Shown: positions 48,921 through 57,148, counted from the stretch's first letter. The stretch: 64,000 nucleotides of DNA from an uncultured Oscillospiraceae bacterium (GCA_900540595.1 UQGL01000002.1:105984-169983), one strand, 5' to 3'. Numbers and translations: made by a program. The notes: generated from the letters alone by a model not told the origin.

Positions 48921-50027
48921 ATGAAAAAAAGGATACTGCAGGTTGTACGGGGAATTTTGCTGGTGCTGCTGCTGGCGATTGCGGGCTTCGGCGTACTGTA
49001 TGCCGGGCGGCTGCGCACGGTAAACAGCATTGAACAGCTCACCAATTATGACGATTACAATCTCTACCGGATGGATATCCGCTATGATTACAGCATTGAT
49101 GATGTCATCAACTACGGCATCACCGACAACCAGAGCATGATCAACGCCATCTTAAAGGAAGCGCTTCCACTGCTGCCGGTCAAGATGAAGGCCCCGCAGT
49201 TTGGCTGCAGCGCCTTTGGAACGGTGCTGGATAGGCATATCGTGATGGGGCGCAACTACGACTTCAAGCGTGATACCTCGGCGATGCTCGTCTATTGTGC
49301 GCCGAAGAACGGTTATAAATCGGTGGCGTTGACGGCGCTGGACAACATCTCAGCCAATGAGCCGGATGCGAATCTCAAGAAAAAGCTCGCATGTCTGACC
49401 GCGCCGTTCATTTGTCTGGACGGCATGAATGAAAAGGGCGTTTCCATCGCAGTGCTGACGCTGGACAGCGAGCCGGTCAACCAGAGCACCGGCAAGCAGA
49501 AGATTTTTACCACCCTTGCTATCCGTCTGGTGCTCGATCGCGCCGCCACCACGCAGGAGGCCGTTGACCTGCTGGACAGCTATGATATGCTTGCCACCTC
49601 CGGGCGGGACTACCACTTCTTTGTCGTTGATGCAAGCGGCGATGGCCGCGTGCTGGAATATGACCCGGAGCAGGAGGGCCGCCCGCTGCGCTGGACGGCG
49701 ATGCCGGCTATCACAAACTTTTACGGCTGCTACGCCTACTTAGTGAAGCCGAACCAGAGAAACGGCATCTACGGCCACGGCAAGGAGCGCTATGACGCCA
49801 TTATGGATGTGCTGGCAATACGCGACCCGGACGGGAATATCCCGGCAGATACCGCATGGCGGGCGCTGCAGGCCTCCGCGCAGGACCCGAACCCCGTGGA
49901 TGTTACCAGCAATACCCAGTGGTCATTGGTGTACGATGACACGGCGCTGACGGCGCAGATCGCCCTGCGCCGCCACTGGGATGATGTGCTGTACTACGAC
50001 CTGAACACAAATACGATTGGCGGGTAA
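48921..50027 (+). CDS. Membrane-anchored linear amide C-N hydrolase (Ntn family)
   Basis: 368 residues. N-terminal helix (ILQVVRGILLVLLLAIAGFGVLY) anchors it outside the membrane; then a domain related to choloylglycine hydrolase/penicillin acylase and acid-ceramidase-type amidases. The candidate N-terminal nucleophile is Cys96 in FGCSAFG, exposed after Gly-Cys autocleavage, and the following MGRNYDFKRD matches the GRNxD substrate-binding motif of bile-salt hydrolases. Later MNEKGVSIAVLTL and KIFTTLAIRLVLD fit the family. Substrate may be an N-acyl amino acid or a bile salt conjugate; not determinable. ATG 48921 follows AAGGAGG. Next gene 5 bp downstream. Confidence 0.8.
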   Translation: MKKRILQVVRGILLVLLLAIAGFGVLYAGRLRTVNSIEQLTNYDDYNLYRMDIRYDYSIDDVINYGITDNQSMINAILKEALPLLPVKMKAPQFGCSAFGTVLDRHIVMGRNYDFKRDTSAMLVYCAPKNGYKSVALTALDNISANEPDANLKKKLACLTAPFICLDGMNEKGVSIAVLTLDSEPVNQSTGKQKIFTTLAIRLVLDRAATTQEAVDLLDSYDMLATSGRDYHFFVVDASGDGRVLEYDPEQEGRPLRWTAMPAITNFYGCYAYLVKPNQRNGIYGHGKERYDAIMDVLAIRDPDGNIPADTAWRALQASAQDPNPVDVTSNTQWSLVYDDTALTAQIALRRHWDDVLYYDLNTNTIGG

Positions 50028-50032
50028 TATAT

Positions 50033-50884
50033 ATGCAGATCAAGCAGGAAAAAGGCCACTATACCTTATATAAGGAGAGCGAAGCCATCGGTACGGCTGT
50101 GGTGGACGGCGCTGCGATCCTGCGTCTGGAGATCGTGCCCGCGTGGCGCGGGCGCGGCTACGGCAGCTATCTGGTAAAGGAGCTGCTGCGGCGCGGCGGC
50201 GGGCTGGACCCGAAGCAGGCCACACGCTTCACTGCGCCCCTGCCCAGGGATGAGGCAGGCCGTGCTTTGGCGCGGCGGTTCGACTTTGTGGCGGAGGGCG
50301 GGCGGCTGGTGCGCCGCCGTGTGCCGGATCTGTCCGCTGTGGAGCTGTGCCATGAGTTTCTGGAGCTGCATGTGACCCCCGGCGGGCTGTATCTCGATGC
50401 GACCTGCGGCAACGGAAACGACACGCTGTTTTTGTGCCGTCTGGCCGGGCAGAACGGCCGTGTGCTGGCCATGGATATCCAGCAAAAGGCGGTGGACCGC
50501 ACGAACAGGCGCCTGACCGACGCCGGGTATGAGAAAGTGGGGCGCGCGGTGCTCTACGACCATGCGAAGCTGGGGGAACTTGTGCAGCCCGGCAAGGTGG
50601 ATTGCGTGCTGTTCAACTTCGGCTGGCTGCCGGGGGCCGAGCACACCGTACATTCCACGGCGCAGGGCAGTCTTTCCGCCCTGTGTGCCGCGCTGGATGC
50701 CCTGCGCCCCGGCGGCGTGCTGGCGGCTGTGCTGTACAGCGGCAAGGTCATAGGCGATGCCGAAAAGCAGGCGGCGTTGGCGTTTTTCCGCAGCCTGCCG
50801 CTGACAAAGTACACGGTGCTGGTCTGTGAGTTTGCAAACTGGGCGGACACCGCCCCGCTGCCGTGCTTTGTGATCAAAAAATAA
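50033..50884 (+). CDS. GNAT domain fused to MnmM/YtqB-like methyltransferase
   Basis: 283 residues. Residues ~1-95 are GNAT-like: ILRLEIVPAWRGRGYGSYLVKELL contains the RGxGxG acetyl-CoA loop. Residues ~105-283 are a class I methyltransferase: LYLDATCGNGNDTLFLCRLAG (motif I), VLAMDIQQKAVDRT, LFNFGWLPGAEHTVHS and LAAVLYSGKVIG, matching YtqB/MnmM, which methylates 5-aminomethyluridine-34 of tRNA. GNAT fusion is not the normal architecture of MnmM. Five bp after the amidase gene and probably co-transcribed. Ends at a bidirectional terminator. Confidence 0.82.
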   Translation: MQIKQEKGHYTLYKESEAIGTAVVDGAAILRLEIVPAWRGRGYGSYLVKELLRRGGGLDPKQATRFTAPLPRDEAGRALARRFDFVAEGGRLVRRRVPDLSAVELCHEFLELHVTPGGLYLDATCGNGNDTLFLCRLAGQNGRVLAMDIQQKAVDRTNRRLTDAGYEKVGRAVLYDHAKLGELVQPGKVDCVLFNFGWLPGAEHTVHSTAQGSLSALCAALDALRPGGVLAAVLYSGKVIGDAEKQAALAFFRSLPLTKYTVLVCEFANWADTAPLPCFVIKK

Positions 50885-50886
50885 AA

Positions 50887-50930
50887 GTACCCCGTATCCG
50901 TGTGACCCATGCGGATACGGGGTGCTTTTT
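50887..50930. terminator. Bidirectional terminator
   Basis: ACCCCGTATCCG / CGGATACGGGGT stem with an 11-base loop; T-run TTTTT on the plus strand, ACTTTTA on the minus strand. Serves the GNAT-methyltransferase gene and the MATE gene. Confidence 0.88.
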
Positions 50931-50939
50931 ATGCCCTGT

Positions 50940-52304
50940 TTATGCCTTGACTGCGGGGGCACCGCCGCCCAGCTGCGGGATCGGGCAGTGCAGGATGTAC
51001 CACGCAAACAGCACCGAGGAGATGCTCCATGTCAGCGGGTAGGCCCAGAACACCACACTGATGGCGCGGATAAAATGCAGTGTGATCGTGATATAGGTGA
51101 TGCGCAGCGCACACCAGATCATCAGCATGACCATCATCGGAACGACCGGCCGCCCCAGCCCGCGCAGGATGCCTGCACAGCAGTGGCTGAAGGCCAGCAG
51201 GCAGTAGAACAGCGCCGCCGTGTGGGCCTGCTGCACACCGAACGCGATGACATCCGGCTCACGGCTGAACGCGCCGATGAGCCATGGCGACAGCGTGTAG
51301 ATGCCCATACCCACAATCTCGGCCATCAGCACCGAGCAGAGCGTGCCGAACTTCATCCCCTTGCGCACACGGTCGGGCTGACCGGCGCCGACATTCTGGC
51401 TGACGAAGGTTGCCAGCGCCATGGAAAAGCAGGTCACGGGCAGAAAAGCAAAGCCCTCGACCTTGCTGTAGGCACCGCACCCGGCCATGGCCTGCGCACC
51501 GAACGAGTTGATGTTGGACTGCACAATGACATTGGCAATCGAGATGACCGAGTTCTGGATGCCGGACGGCAGACCCTGCACAACGACTGCCTTGAGCGAT
51601 GGGGCGTCAAATCTGACCTCGTTCCAATGCACGGCCCATTCCTCTTTGCTGCGGGTCAGCTTGGCAAAGGCCAGAATAGCGCTGACCGTCTGGGAGGCAA
51701 TCGTGGCAAAGGCGGCCGCACCCACGCCCATGCGCAGCCAGCCGACCAAAATCAGGTCGAGAATGACATTGATGATGGACGCGGCAATCAGATACCGCAT
51801 CGGGCTTTTGCTGTCGCCGACCGATTGCAGGATGCTTGCGCCCACATTGTACATGACCACGGCGATCGAGCCGAAGAAGTACATCCGGAAGTAGGCAATC
51901 GAGTTGGCCAGCACGCTGTCCGGCGTGCCCATCCAGCGCAGGATCTGCGGTGTCAGTATTACGCCCACCACGGTGAGCGCTACACCGGCGGCAATGCCCA
52001 GTGCCACTGTGGTGTGGATGGTGCGGCGCATCCGGTCCCAGTCCTTGGCGCCGAAATACCGCGCCACCACCACGCCGGCGCCCAGCGAGACGCCGTTGAC
52101 AAAGCCCGTCAGCAAAAAGATCAGGCTGCCGGACGAGCCGACGGCGGCCAAGGCCTCGCCGCCCAGAAAGTTGCCGACGATCAGGGAGTCGGCGGCGTTA
52201 TACAGCTGCTGAAACAGGTTGCTGATAAAAATCGGCAGCGCAAACAGTAGCATACCCTTGGCAACGCTGCCCTGTATCAGCGTTGTTTTTTGTTTCGTTT
52301 CCAT
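50940..52304 (-). CDS. MATE-family efflux transporter
   Basis: 454 residues, twelve transmembrane helices in two homologous halves. Segments LFALPIFISNLFQQLYNAADSL and GVSLGAGVVVARYFGAKD match MATE proteins (NorM/DinF type, bacterial clade); the second half has GLPSGIQNSVISIANVIVQSN and ALATFVSQNVGAGQPDRVRKG. Exports cationic drugs or organic compounds in exchange for Na+ or H+. Substrate unknown. Confidence 0.9.
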   Translation of the reverse strand: METKQKTTLIQGSVAKGMLLFALPIFISNLFQQLYNAADSLIVGNFLGGEALAAVGSSGSLIFLLTGFVNGVSLGAGVVVARYFGAKDWDRMRRTIHTTVALGIAAGVALTVVGVILTPQILRWMGTPDSVLANSIAYFRMYFFGSIAVVMYNVGASILQSVGDSKSPMRYLIAASIINVILDLILVGWLRMGVGAAAFATIASQTVSAILAFAKLTRSKEEWAVHWNEVRFDAPSLKAVVVQGLPSGIQNSVISIANVIVQSNINSFGAQAMAGCGAYSKVEGFAFLPVTCFSMALATFVSQNVGAGQPDRVRKGMKFGTLCSVLMAEIVGMGIYTLSPWLIGAFSREPDVIAFGVQQAHTAALFYCLLAFSHCCAGILRGLGRPVVPMMVMLMIWCALRITYITITLHFIRAISVVFWAYPLTWSISSVLFAWYILHCPIPQLGGGAPAVKA

Positions 52305-52343
52305 AGTTTGCTTTCTCTATACCCCTATCCTGAGCGGCAGAGT

Positions 52344-52408
52344 GCGGGCGCATATAGAATGCGCCTCTACGGGTGTGATTCGTAGGGGCGGATTCCATAT
52401 CCGCCCGC
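52344..52408. repeat. Family B hairpin repeats, inverted unit order
   Basis: GCGGGCGCATATAGAATGCGCCTCTAC then GTAGGGGCGGATTCCATATCCGCCCGC. Unlike other copies the GCGGG ends face outward. Confidence 0.8.
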
Positions 52409-52422
52409 AAAGTGCCGTATGT

Positions 52423-53427
52423 TTACACCAATACATCCTTAATCAATAAGCTCAGCCCGCCGGTGGCCGAATGGATAAACTCAACGGCGTCATCACTGCT
52501 GCACAGCTCTGCGGGGATCTTGATCTCGATGCCGGACTCGGTCTTGAAGCTGCGGCTCTCCAGCTTTTTGATGCGCGCCGGGGTCACGGTCACGCGGTCA
52601 TCCTGCTGCACGCCGGTCTCGGCGAGGGCCTGCTCAAACCGCGGCGCGGCAAGCGGGAAATTCTCCCGGATGCGCTCCCGGACATCCTCGACAGAGATCC
52701 GGTTGTCCACGGCCTGATTGCGCACCAGCAGCTCAACGGCGGTTTCGGTGCCGCCGTCAAAGGGCGGTACATCGTCCAGCTCCTCCGGCTCGGGGTAGGC
52801 CTCCTTCACGGCGGCTACGGCTGTTTCGCATACGGCCTTGAGCTTCGCCTTCTCCTGCAGGGCCTCGGTACAGCCGAAAACGCGGGTCGAAAGATAGTAG
52901 CCCTTTTTGTCATCCATCGTGAATTTTTTCTCGATCAGCCGCACCGTGCCGTTGGCGCGGTCGATGAGGGCCGCCTCGTCCGCCTTGGGGGTGCCGGGCA
53001 GCAGGGTGCGCTGCGGCACCATGCTGCTGAACCGGCCGTTGCCCAGCAGCTCGGTATGGTGGGTGTAGCCGGGGCGGTAGTTCAGCTTCAGCACGCCGTA
53101 GAACGGTACGCCGTCGGCGGTGAAATCCACCACGGCCAGATCACCGGCCGGGATGGCCTGATACTGGAGCATCTGCTCAAAGATGACGCCCGCGATGCGG
53201 CGGGACAGGTCGATGAAATCCTGATTCTGCGCCATCTCCTGCGCAAAAGCGGAGTCGGGCAGGAACCGGCAGTTTTTGACCTCATCGCTGGCAAAGGCGC
53301 GCTCAAGGGTGGCGGCATAATACTCGTACAGGTCGGCGTCCATGTCCATGGCGCGGTCCGACAGCACCGGCTCCGATGCGCCGGGGTCCAGCAGATGCAG
53401 CACGACCTGATTGATCTTGACTTCCAT
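52423..53427 (-). CDS. 37-kDa nucleoid-associated protein
   Basis: 334 residues. Matches the NdpA/YejK family (PF04245): MEVKINQVVLHLLDPGASEP, ADLYEYYAATLERAF, VVDFTADGVPFYGVLKLNYRPG and the C-terminal EIKIPAELCSSDDAVEFIH. Binds the nucleoid in E. coli; its function is poorly defined. ATG 53427 has AAGGAG 11 bases upstream; start at 53454 is less supported. Divergent from the small gene at 53534. Confidence 0.88.
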   Translation of the reverse strand: MEVKINQVVLHLLDPGASEPVLSDRAMDMDADLYEYYAATLERAFASDEVKNCRFLPDSAFAQEMAQNQDFIDLSRRIAGVIFEQMLQYQAIPAGDLAVVDFTADGVPFYGVLKLNYRPGYTHHTELLGNGRFSSMVPQRTLLPGTPKADEAALIDRANGTVRLIEKKFTMDDKKGYYLSTRVFGCTEALQEKAKLKAVCETAVAAVKEAYPEPEELDDVPPFDGGTETAVELLVRNQAVDNRISVEDVRERIRENFPLAAPRFEQALAETGVQQDDRVTVTPARIKKLESRSFKTESGIEIKIPAELCSSDDAVEFIHSATGGLSLLIKDVLV

Positions 53428-53533
53428 AGAATAATAGCTCCTTAAAAATGGCAATATAAAATACTATACCACGATTTTCCGGGTTTGACCAGCGGCAGCC
53501 CCGGGCAAAATAGTGACGAAAGAGGTGATTTGT

Positions 53534-53737
53534 ATGAACAAGGCCGAAAAAGAAACGCTGCTGCGCCGCACCGCACCCAGCCGCCAGAAGCAGGCACAGG
53601 AATATCTGCAGGGCCGCAGCCCCGGCACGATGCAGCGCTACGCCCCCAACGCCCACGCCGACCCGGAACAGGGCTGGGTGGAGAGTGAGGAGACGGTGAA
53701 AGAACTGGTAAAGTGGCGGGAGGAAGCGATCTACTGA
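53534..53737 (+). CDS. Small basic-helical protein, unknown function
   Basis: 67 residues: MNKAEKETLLRRTAPSRQKQ, then a helical segment and EETVKELVKWREEAIY at the end. No membrane segment. AGAGGTGAT precedes ATG 53534. The opening MNKAEKE resembles that of the DUF5711-like protein at 6242-7585. Not recognised. Confidence 0.6.
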   Translation: MNKAEKETLLRRTAPSRQKQAQEYLQGRSPGTMQRYAPNAHADPEQGWVESEETVKELVKWREEAIY

Positions 53738-53782
53738 CGCGGGGCGGGCGCGGCCTGCCCCTTACATGCAGCCTGCCGGGGC

Positions 53783-54178
53783 TTACGCCTCGGCAGTGCG
53801 CTTGCTGTTTGCCTTGCGGGTAAAGCGGTCGTTGTCCACGATATAGCGCTCATGCGTGGCGGAGGCGATCTGGGTCACATCATCATAGACGCGGGCGGTG
53901 AACCGCAGGCGGCGGTCCTCCACAGCGGTCAGCTCACAGTCGCACTGTACGATCATTCCGACCGGGGTGGGGGCCGTGTGGGCTACGGTCAGCGCGGTGC
54001 CGACCGTGCCCTGATCGAGCTCCAGCTCGGAGGCAACCGACTGCCAGCAGGCTTTTTCAATCAGAGCCGCCACGGCGGGGGTGGCCAGCACAGGCAGCTC
54101 GCCGCTGCCCATGGCAAGGGCGGTGTTTTCAGTGGTGACACGCAGCGCTGCGTGCCCCTTGATGCCGGGGGTAAGCAT
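53783..54178 (-). CDS. Hotdog-fold thioesterase (FlK-like)
   Basis: 131 residues. LTPGIKGHAALRV, MGSGELPVLATPAVAALIEKACW and VGTALTVAHTAPTPVGMIV match the fluoroacetyl-CoA thioesterase-type hotdog family; Glu48-like residue in IEKACW and the HTAPT segment are the presumed catalytic positions. Hydrolyses a short acyl-CoA; substrate uncertain. ATG 54178 has AGGAG 8 bases upstream; ATG 54184 is in frame but too close to the site. Confidence 0.78.
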   Translation of the reverse strand: MLTPGIKGHAALRVTTENTALAMGSGELPVLATPAVAALIEKACWQSVASELELDQGTVGTALTVAHTAPTPVGMIVQCDCELTAVEDRRLRFTARVYDDVTQIASATHERYIVDNDRFTRKANSKRTAEA

Positions 54179-54255
54179 AAGCATTTCTCCTGCTATTTTC
54201 AAAATCTTATATCTTATATCTTATATATAGTAGCACACTTTCCGGCAAAAAGATA

Positions 54256-54337
54256 GTAGGGGCCGGGTATGCCCGGCCCTCAACTTTCCCGCAAACGGTC
54301 GTCCGCCTTACACGCGCGGGCCGGGCGTGCCCGGCCA
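54256..54337. repeat. Family B hairpin repeats, divergent pair
   Basis: GTAGGGG-CCGGGTATGCCCGG-CCCTC and CGCGGG-CCGGGCGTGCCCGG-CCAC, spaced by 37 bases. Termini are less well conserved. Confidence 0.7.
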
Positions 54338-54376
54338 CTGCATAGCGACAAAAATTTTCATTTTTTCGCCAATCTC

Positions 54377-54405
54377 TTGCACTTTGCGCCGAATTCTGCT
54401 ATCCT
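54377..54405 (+). promoter_or_regulatory. SigA-type promoter of the uracil/xanthine permease
   Basis: -35 TTGCAC (54377-54382), 17-bp spacer, -10 TATCCT (54400-54405). Predicted start ~54412. Confidence 0.6.
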
Positions 54406-54420
54406 TATATAGATAAGCAA

Positions 54421-54463
54421 GGAGGCTGTAGTGTTGTGGTAATCACGGCAGTCTCCCTTTTTT
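54421..54463 (+). promoter_or_regulatory. Hairpin attenuator in the permease leader
   Basis: GGAGGCTG (54421-54428) pairs with CAGTCTCC (54449-54456, one G-U), with a 2x2 internal loop, a further GTG/CAC pairing and a ten-base TTGTGGTAAT loop, followed by TTTTTT. It lies between promoter and ATG 54492 and acts as terminator. No standard purine, PyrR or PreQ1 element is recognisable. Confidence 0.6.
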
Positions 54464-54491
54464 GCGGCCATTGTTGAGGAGGATATCATTC

Positions 54492-55820
54492 ATGGCAGAA
54501 AAAATGGATTACTCGCAGGGCATCTATGATGCCAAGCAGCTCGGCACACCCAAGCTGCTCATTCTGGGTGCGCAGCACATGTTTGCAATGTTCGGCGCAA
54601 CCGTGCTCGTTCCCCTGCTGACCGGTCTGAGCGTCAGCACCACCCTGCTGTGCGCCGGTCTGGGCACACTGCTGTTCCACTTCCTGTGCAAGGGCAAGGT
54701 TCCGGCGTTCCTTGGCTCCAGCTTTGCCTATCTGGGCGGCTTTGCCATTGTGTCCAACAACGGTGAAAACCCTGAAAACCTGCCCTACGCCTGCGCAGCT
54801 GTGGCATTGTCCGGCCTTGTGTATGTGCTGTTCAGCGCGCTGATCTCCGCGTTCGGCATCCGCAAGATGATGAAGTTCTTCCCCCCGGTTGTCACCGGCC
54901 CCATCATCATTGCCATCGGCCTGATCCTGGCCCCGAGTGCTATCTCCAACTGCCAGTCCAACTGGCTGCTGGCTATTGTGGCGCTGGCTACCGTTGTTAT
55001 CTGCAACATCTGGGGCAAGGGCATGGTCAAGATCCTGCCCATCCTGATCGGTGTGCTGGTCTCCTACGCGGTTGCGCTCGTGACCGGCGCTGTTGACTTC
55101 CAGGCCATCGGTGCTGCCGCCTGGTTCGGCATCCCCCTGCATAAGGATTCCATGGGTCTGTTCGCCATTGACGGCAGCGAGACCTTCATCAGCGCCGTGT
55201 TCACCATCGTGCCCATCGCACTGGCTACGATGATGGAGCATATCGGCGACATCGCCGCCATCAGCGCCACCACCGGCAAGAACTACATCCGTGACCCCGG
55301 CCTGAACAAGACCCTGCTGGGCGACGGCCTTGCCACCGCCATGGCCGGCCTGCTGGGTGGCCCCGCCAACACCACCTACGGCGAGAACACCGGCGTTCTG
55401 GCCCTGACGAAGATTTACGATCCCCTCGTCATCCGCATTGCTGCTGTGTTTGCGCTGATTCTGAGCTTCTGCCCGAAGTTTGAGGCCGTCATCAACACGA
55501 TCCCCTCCGGCATCGTCGGCGGTATCAGCTTTGTGCTGTACGGCATGATCTCCGCCATCGGCGTGCGCAATGTTGTCGAGAACAAGGTCGATTTCACCAA
55601 CTCCCGCAACCTGATCATCGCCGCCGTCATTCTGGTCAGCGCGCTGGGCTTCAACTCGGTGGGCGGCATCAGCTTCGGTCTGGGCAATGTCACCATCAAC
55701 CTGTCCGGTCTGGCCATCGCCGCCATCGCCGGCATCCTGCTGAACGCTATCCTGCCCGGCAACGACTATGAGTTCGACGAGGGCAGCAACGAGCCTGAAA
55801 GCGCCAGCCTGCGCGTTTGA
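54492..55820 (+). CDS. Uracil/xanthine permease (NCS2 family)
   Basis: 442 residues, about 14 transmembrane segments. LGAQHMFAMFGATVLVPLLTGL at the N-terminus, LGSSFAYLGGFAIV, GPIIIAIGLIL, TMMEHIGDIAAISATTG (substrate Glu/His region) and GLLGGPANTTYGENTGVLALT match UraA/RutG-type nucleobase transporters. Preceded by GAGGAGG. Regulated by the attenuator in its leader. Uracil versus xanthine cannot be distinguished from sequence alone. Confidence 0.92.
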   Translation: MAEKMDYSQGIYDAKQLGTPKLLILGAQHMFAMFGATVLVPLLTGLSVSTTLLCAGLGTLLFHFLCKGKVPAFLGSSFAYLGGFAIVSNNGENPENLPYACAAVALSGLVYVLFSALISAFGIRKMMKFFPPVVTGPIIIAIGLILAPSAISNCQSNWLLAIVALATVVICNIWGKGMVKILPILIGVLVSYAVALVTGAVDFQAIGAAAWFGIPLHKDSMGLFAIDGSETFISAVFTIVPIALATMMEHIGDIAAISATTGKNYIRDPGLNKTLLGDGLATAMAGLLGGPANTTYGENTGVLALTKIYDPLVIRIAAVFALILSFCPKFEAVINTIPSGIVGGISFVLYGMISAIGVRNVVENKVDFTNSRNLIIAAVILVSALGFNSVGGISFGLGNVTINLSGLAIAAIAGILLNAILPGNDYEFDEGSNEPESASLRV

Positions 55821-55865
55821 TTTGCATTTACGCGAACCCTACAATCACCCGAGAGGTAATAACTT

Positions 55866-56219
55866 ATGACTGCTTCCGACTTCACCAACCTGCATCTGCA
55901 ATACAAATCCGCTCAGGCTGACGGCGAGGTTCCTGCGGTCATCGAGCATGACTTCCCGGGCGGGCGGATGGTTGACCACTACTTTGTCACCCCCTCCCCT
56001 GCCTTCTGGGCCGATGAGGGCGTGAAAAGTCTGGACAGCGTTTCCGGCATCCTGTTTTTGCAGCAGCCCGATGGTGCGCCGTGGAGGATACTCGTCCACG
56101 AACAGAGCATGATCAAAGAGGTTGTCTTTGACTTCCCCGAGGAGGAGTTCCGCAAAATGCTGGCCGACAGCAGTGTCATCCTGCCCGGTGAGCCGGGCTT
56201 TGCCCCCATCACCGATTGA
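55866..56219 (+). CDS. Hypothetical protein
   Basis: 117 residues, soluble, with segments VIEHDFPGGRMVDHYF, VSGILFLQQPDGAPWRILVHEQ and VVFDFPEEEFRKML. No recognised domain, signal or membrane segment. 45 bp after the permease and followed by a terminator at 56221-56264, so probably co-transcribed with it. Confidence 0.75.
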   Translation: MTASDFTNLHLQYKSAQADGEVPAVIEHDFPGGRMVDHYFVTPSPAFWADEGVKSLDSVSGILFLQQPDGAPWRILVHEQSMIKEVVFDFPEEEFRKMLADSSVILPGEPGFAPITD

Positions 56220-56220
56220 G

Positions 56221-56264
56221 ATTTCCCCCGGATGTGAGAATTTTCACATCCGGGGGATTTTTTT
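56221..56264 (+). terminator. Terminator after the permease operon
   Basis: ATTTCCCCCGGATGTGA / TTCACATCCGGGGGAT stem followed by TTTTTTT. Confidence 0.92.
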
Positions 56265-56275
56265 GTGTTTTGCTA

Positions 56276-56304
56276 TTGACAAAGCTCCTGTCAGGCTGTA
56301 TCAT
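56276..56304 (+). promoter_or_regulatory. Strong SigA promoter of the arsR-metal export operon
   Basis: -35 TTGACA (56276-56281), 17-bp spacer, -10 TATCAT (56299-56304). Predicted start near 56311. Confidence 0.85.
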
Positions 56305-56322
56305 ATGAACAAACAAACATAT
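56304..56322 (+). promoter_or_regulatory. Putative ArsR/SmtB-type operator
   Basis: ATATGAACA-AA-CAAACATAT-like inverted repeat overlapping the predicted transcription start, resembling the 12-2-12 operators of metal-sensing ArsR proteins. Confidence 0.5.
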
Positions 56323-56337
56323 GAGAGGATGATGACA

Positions 56338-56706
56338 GTGCCCGAGAACGAAAAAACAGGCGAAAAGCTGCCTGAAACCGCCCAGCTGGGTGAGGCCGAC
56401 ATCCGCCGCCTGCAGGATGACCTGCCCAATGATGAAGTGCTGTACGATCTGGCCGAGCTGTTCCGCGTGTTCGGCGATTCGACCCGCATCAAAATTTTGT
56501 ATGCACTGTTTGAAAGCGAGCTTTGCGTCAACGACATTGCTCAGGTGGTAGGCATCTCGCAAAGTGCGGTCAGTCACCAGCTGCGGGTGCTGAAAACCAG
56601 CAAGCTCGTCAAGTTCCGCCGCGAGGGCAAAGCGATGTACTATTCCCTCGATGATGACCATGTGCGCAGCATGATCGCGCTTGGCATGGAGCATACGGAG
56701 GAGTAA
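56338..56706 (+). CDS. ArsR-family metal-sensing repressor
   Basis: 122 residues. Winged helix: DLAELFRVFGDSTRIKILYAL, recognition helix region GISQSAVSHQLRVLKTS and wing KFRREGKAMYYSLDDDHV. ELCVNDIAQ contains the Cys of the alpha3 ELCVxD motif with only a single Cys, as in CzrA/SmtB/CadC types; DDDHVRSMIALGMEH at the C-terminus could hold an alpha5 zinc site. I chose GTG 56338 because AGAGG lies 9 bases upstream and the ATG at 56305 lies upstream of the predicted transcription start. Likely represses its own promoter and the downstream transporter genes. Confidence 0.85.
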   Translation: MPENEKTGEKLPETAQLGEADIRRLQDDLPNDEVLYDLAELFRVFGDSTRIKILYALFESELCVNDIAQVVGISQSAVSHQLRVLKTSKLVKFRREGKAMYYSLDDDHVRSMIALGMEHTEE

Positions 56707-56718
56707 GGGGCAACAGCT

Positions 56719-56847
56719 AAAGCCCCTCAGGCCTCGCAGGCTCGGCCAGCTCCCCACTGCGTGGGGCGCCTTTCGCGCAGGCTGCGCCCGCGAAAAAAGC
56801 CTCCCCACTTGTGGGGAGGTGGCCGCGAAGCAGGCCGGAAGGGCTTT
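56719..56847. repeat. Family C repeat
   Basis: ~129 bp bounded by AAAGCCCCTC and GGAAGGGCTTT. Internal hairpins CTCCCCACTGCGTGGGG and CCTCCCCACTTGTGGGGAGG. A second copy lies at 59151-59284; together they bracket the metal chaperone and ATPase genes. Confidence 0.85.
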
Positions 56848-56932
56848 ACCCGCGGACGGATGCAAGCATTCGCCCCTACAACACGGTTACCCATATTAAA
56901 AAACACTTATTTATACAAAGGAGACCACCACC

Positions 56933-57148
56933 ATGCAGAAGAAATTCAAGATCGAAGTCGATTGCGCCAACTGCGCTGCCAAGATCGAGACCGCCGTCAA
57001 GGCACTGCCCGGCGTTAAGAACGCAAGCGTCAGCTTTATGGCCCAGAAAATGCTGCTGGAGGCTGACGATGACAAATTTGATGCCGTCCTGAAGGACGCC
57101 GTCAAGGCGGCAAAGAAGGTCGAGCCTGATTTCGAGATCGAGCTGTAA
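56933..57148 (+). CDS. Heavy-metal-associated (HMA) domain metallochaperone
   Basis: 71 residues: MQKKFKIEVDCANCAAKIET contains the metal-binding CxxC loop, followed by the ferredoxin-like fold with SVSFMAQKMLLEAD. The acidic residue before CANC (DCANC) is seen in zinc/cadmium-type HMA domains. Probably delivers metal to the ATPase encoded 66 bp downstream, whose own N-terminus lacks an HMA domain. AAGGAGA precedes the start. Confidence 0.9.
   Translation: MQKKFKIEVDCANCAAKIETAVKALPGVKNASVSFMAQKMLLEADDDKFDAVLKDAVKAAKKVEPDFEIEL

Larger units (their letters stand above)
54179..54491. other. 313-bp intergenic region before the permease
   Basis: Holds three tandem copies of ATCTTAT at 54204-54226, a family B repeat pair (54256-54337), the permease promoter (54377) and a hairpin attenuator (54421). 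No gene. Confidence 0.7.
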
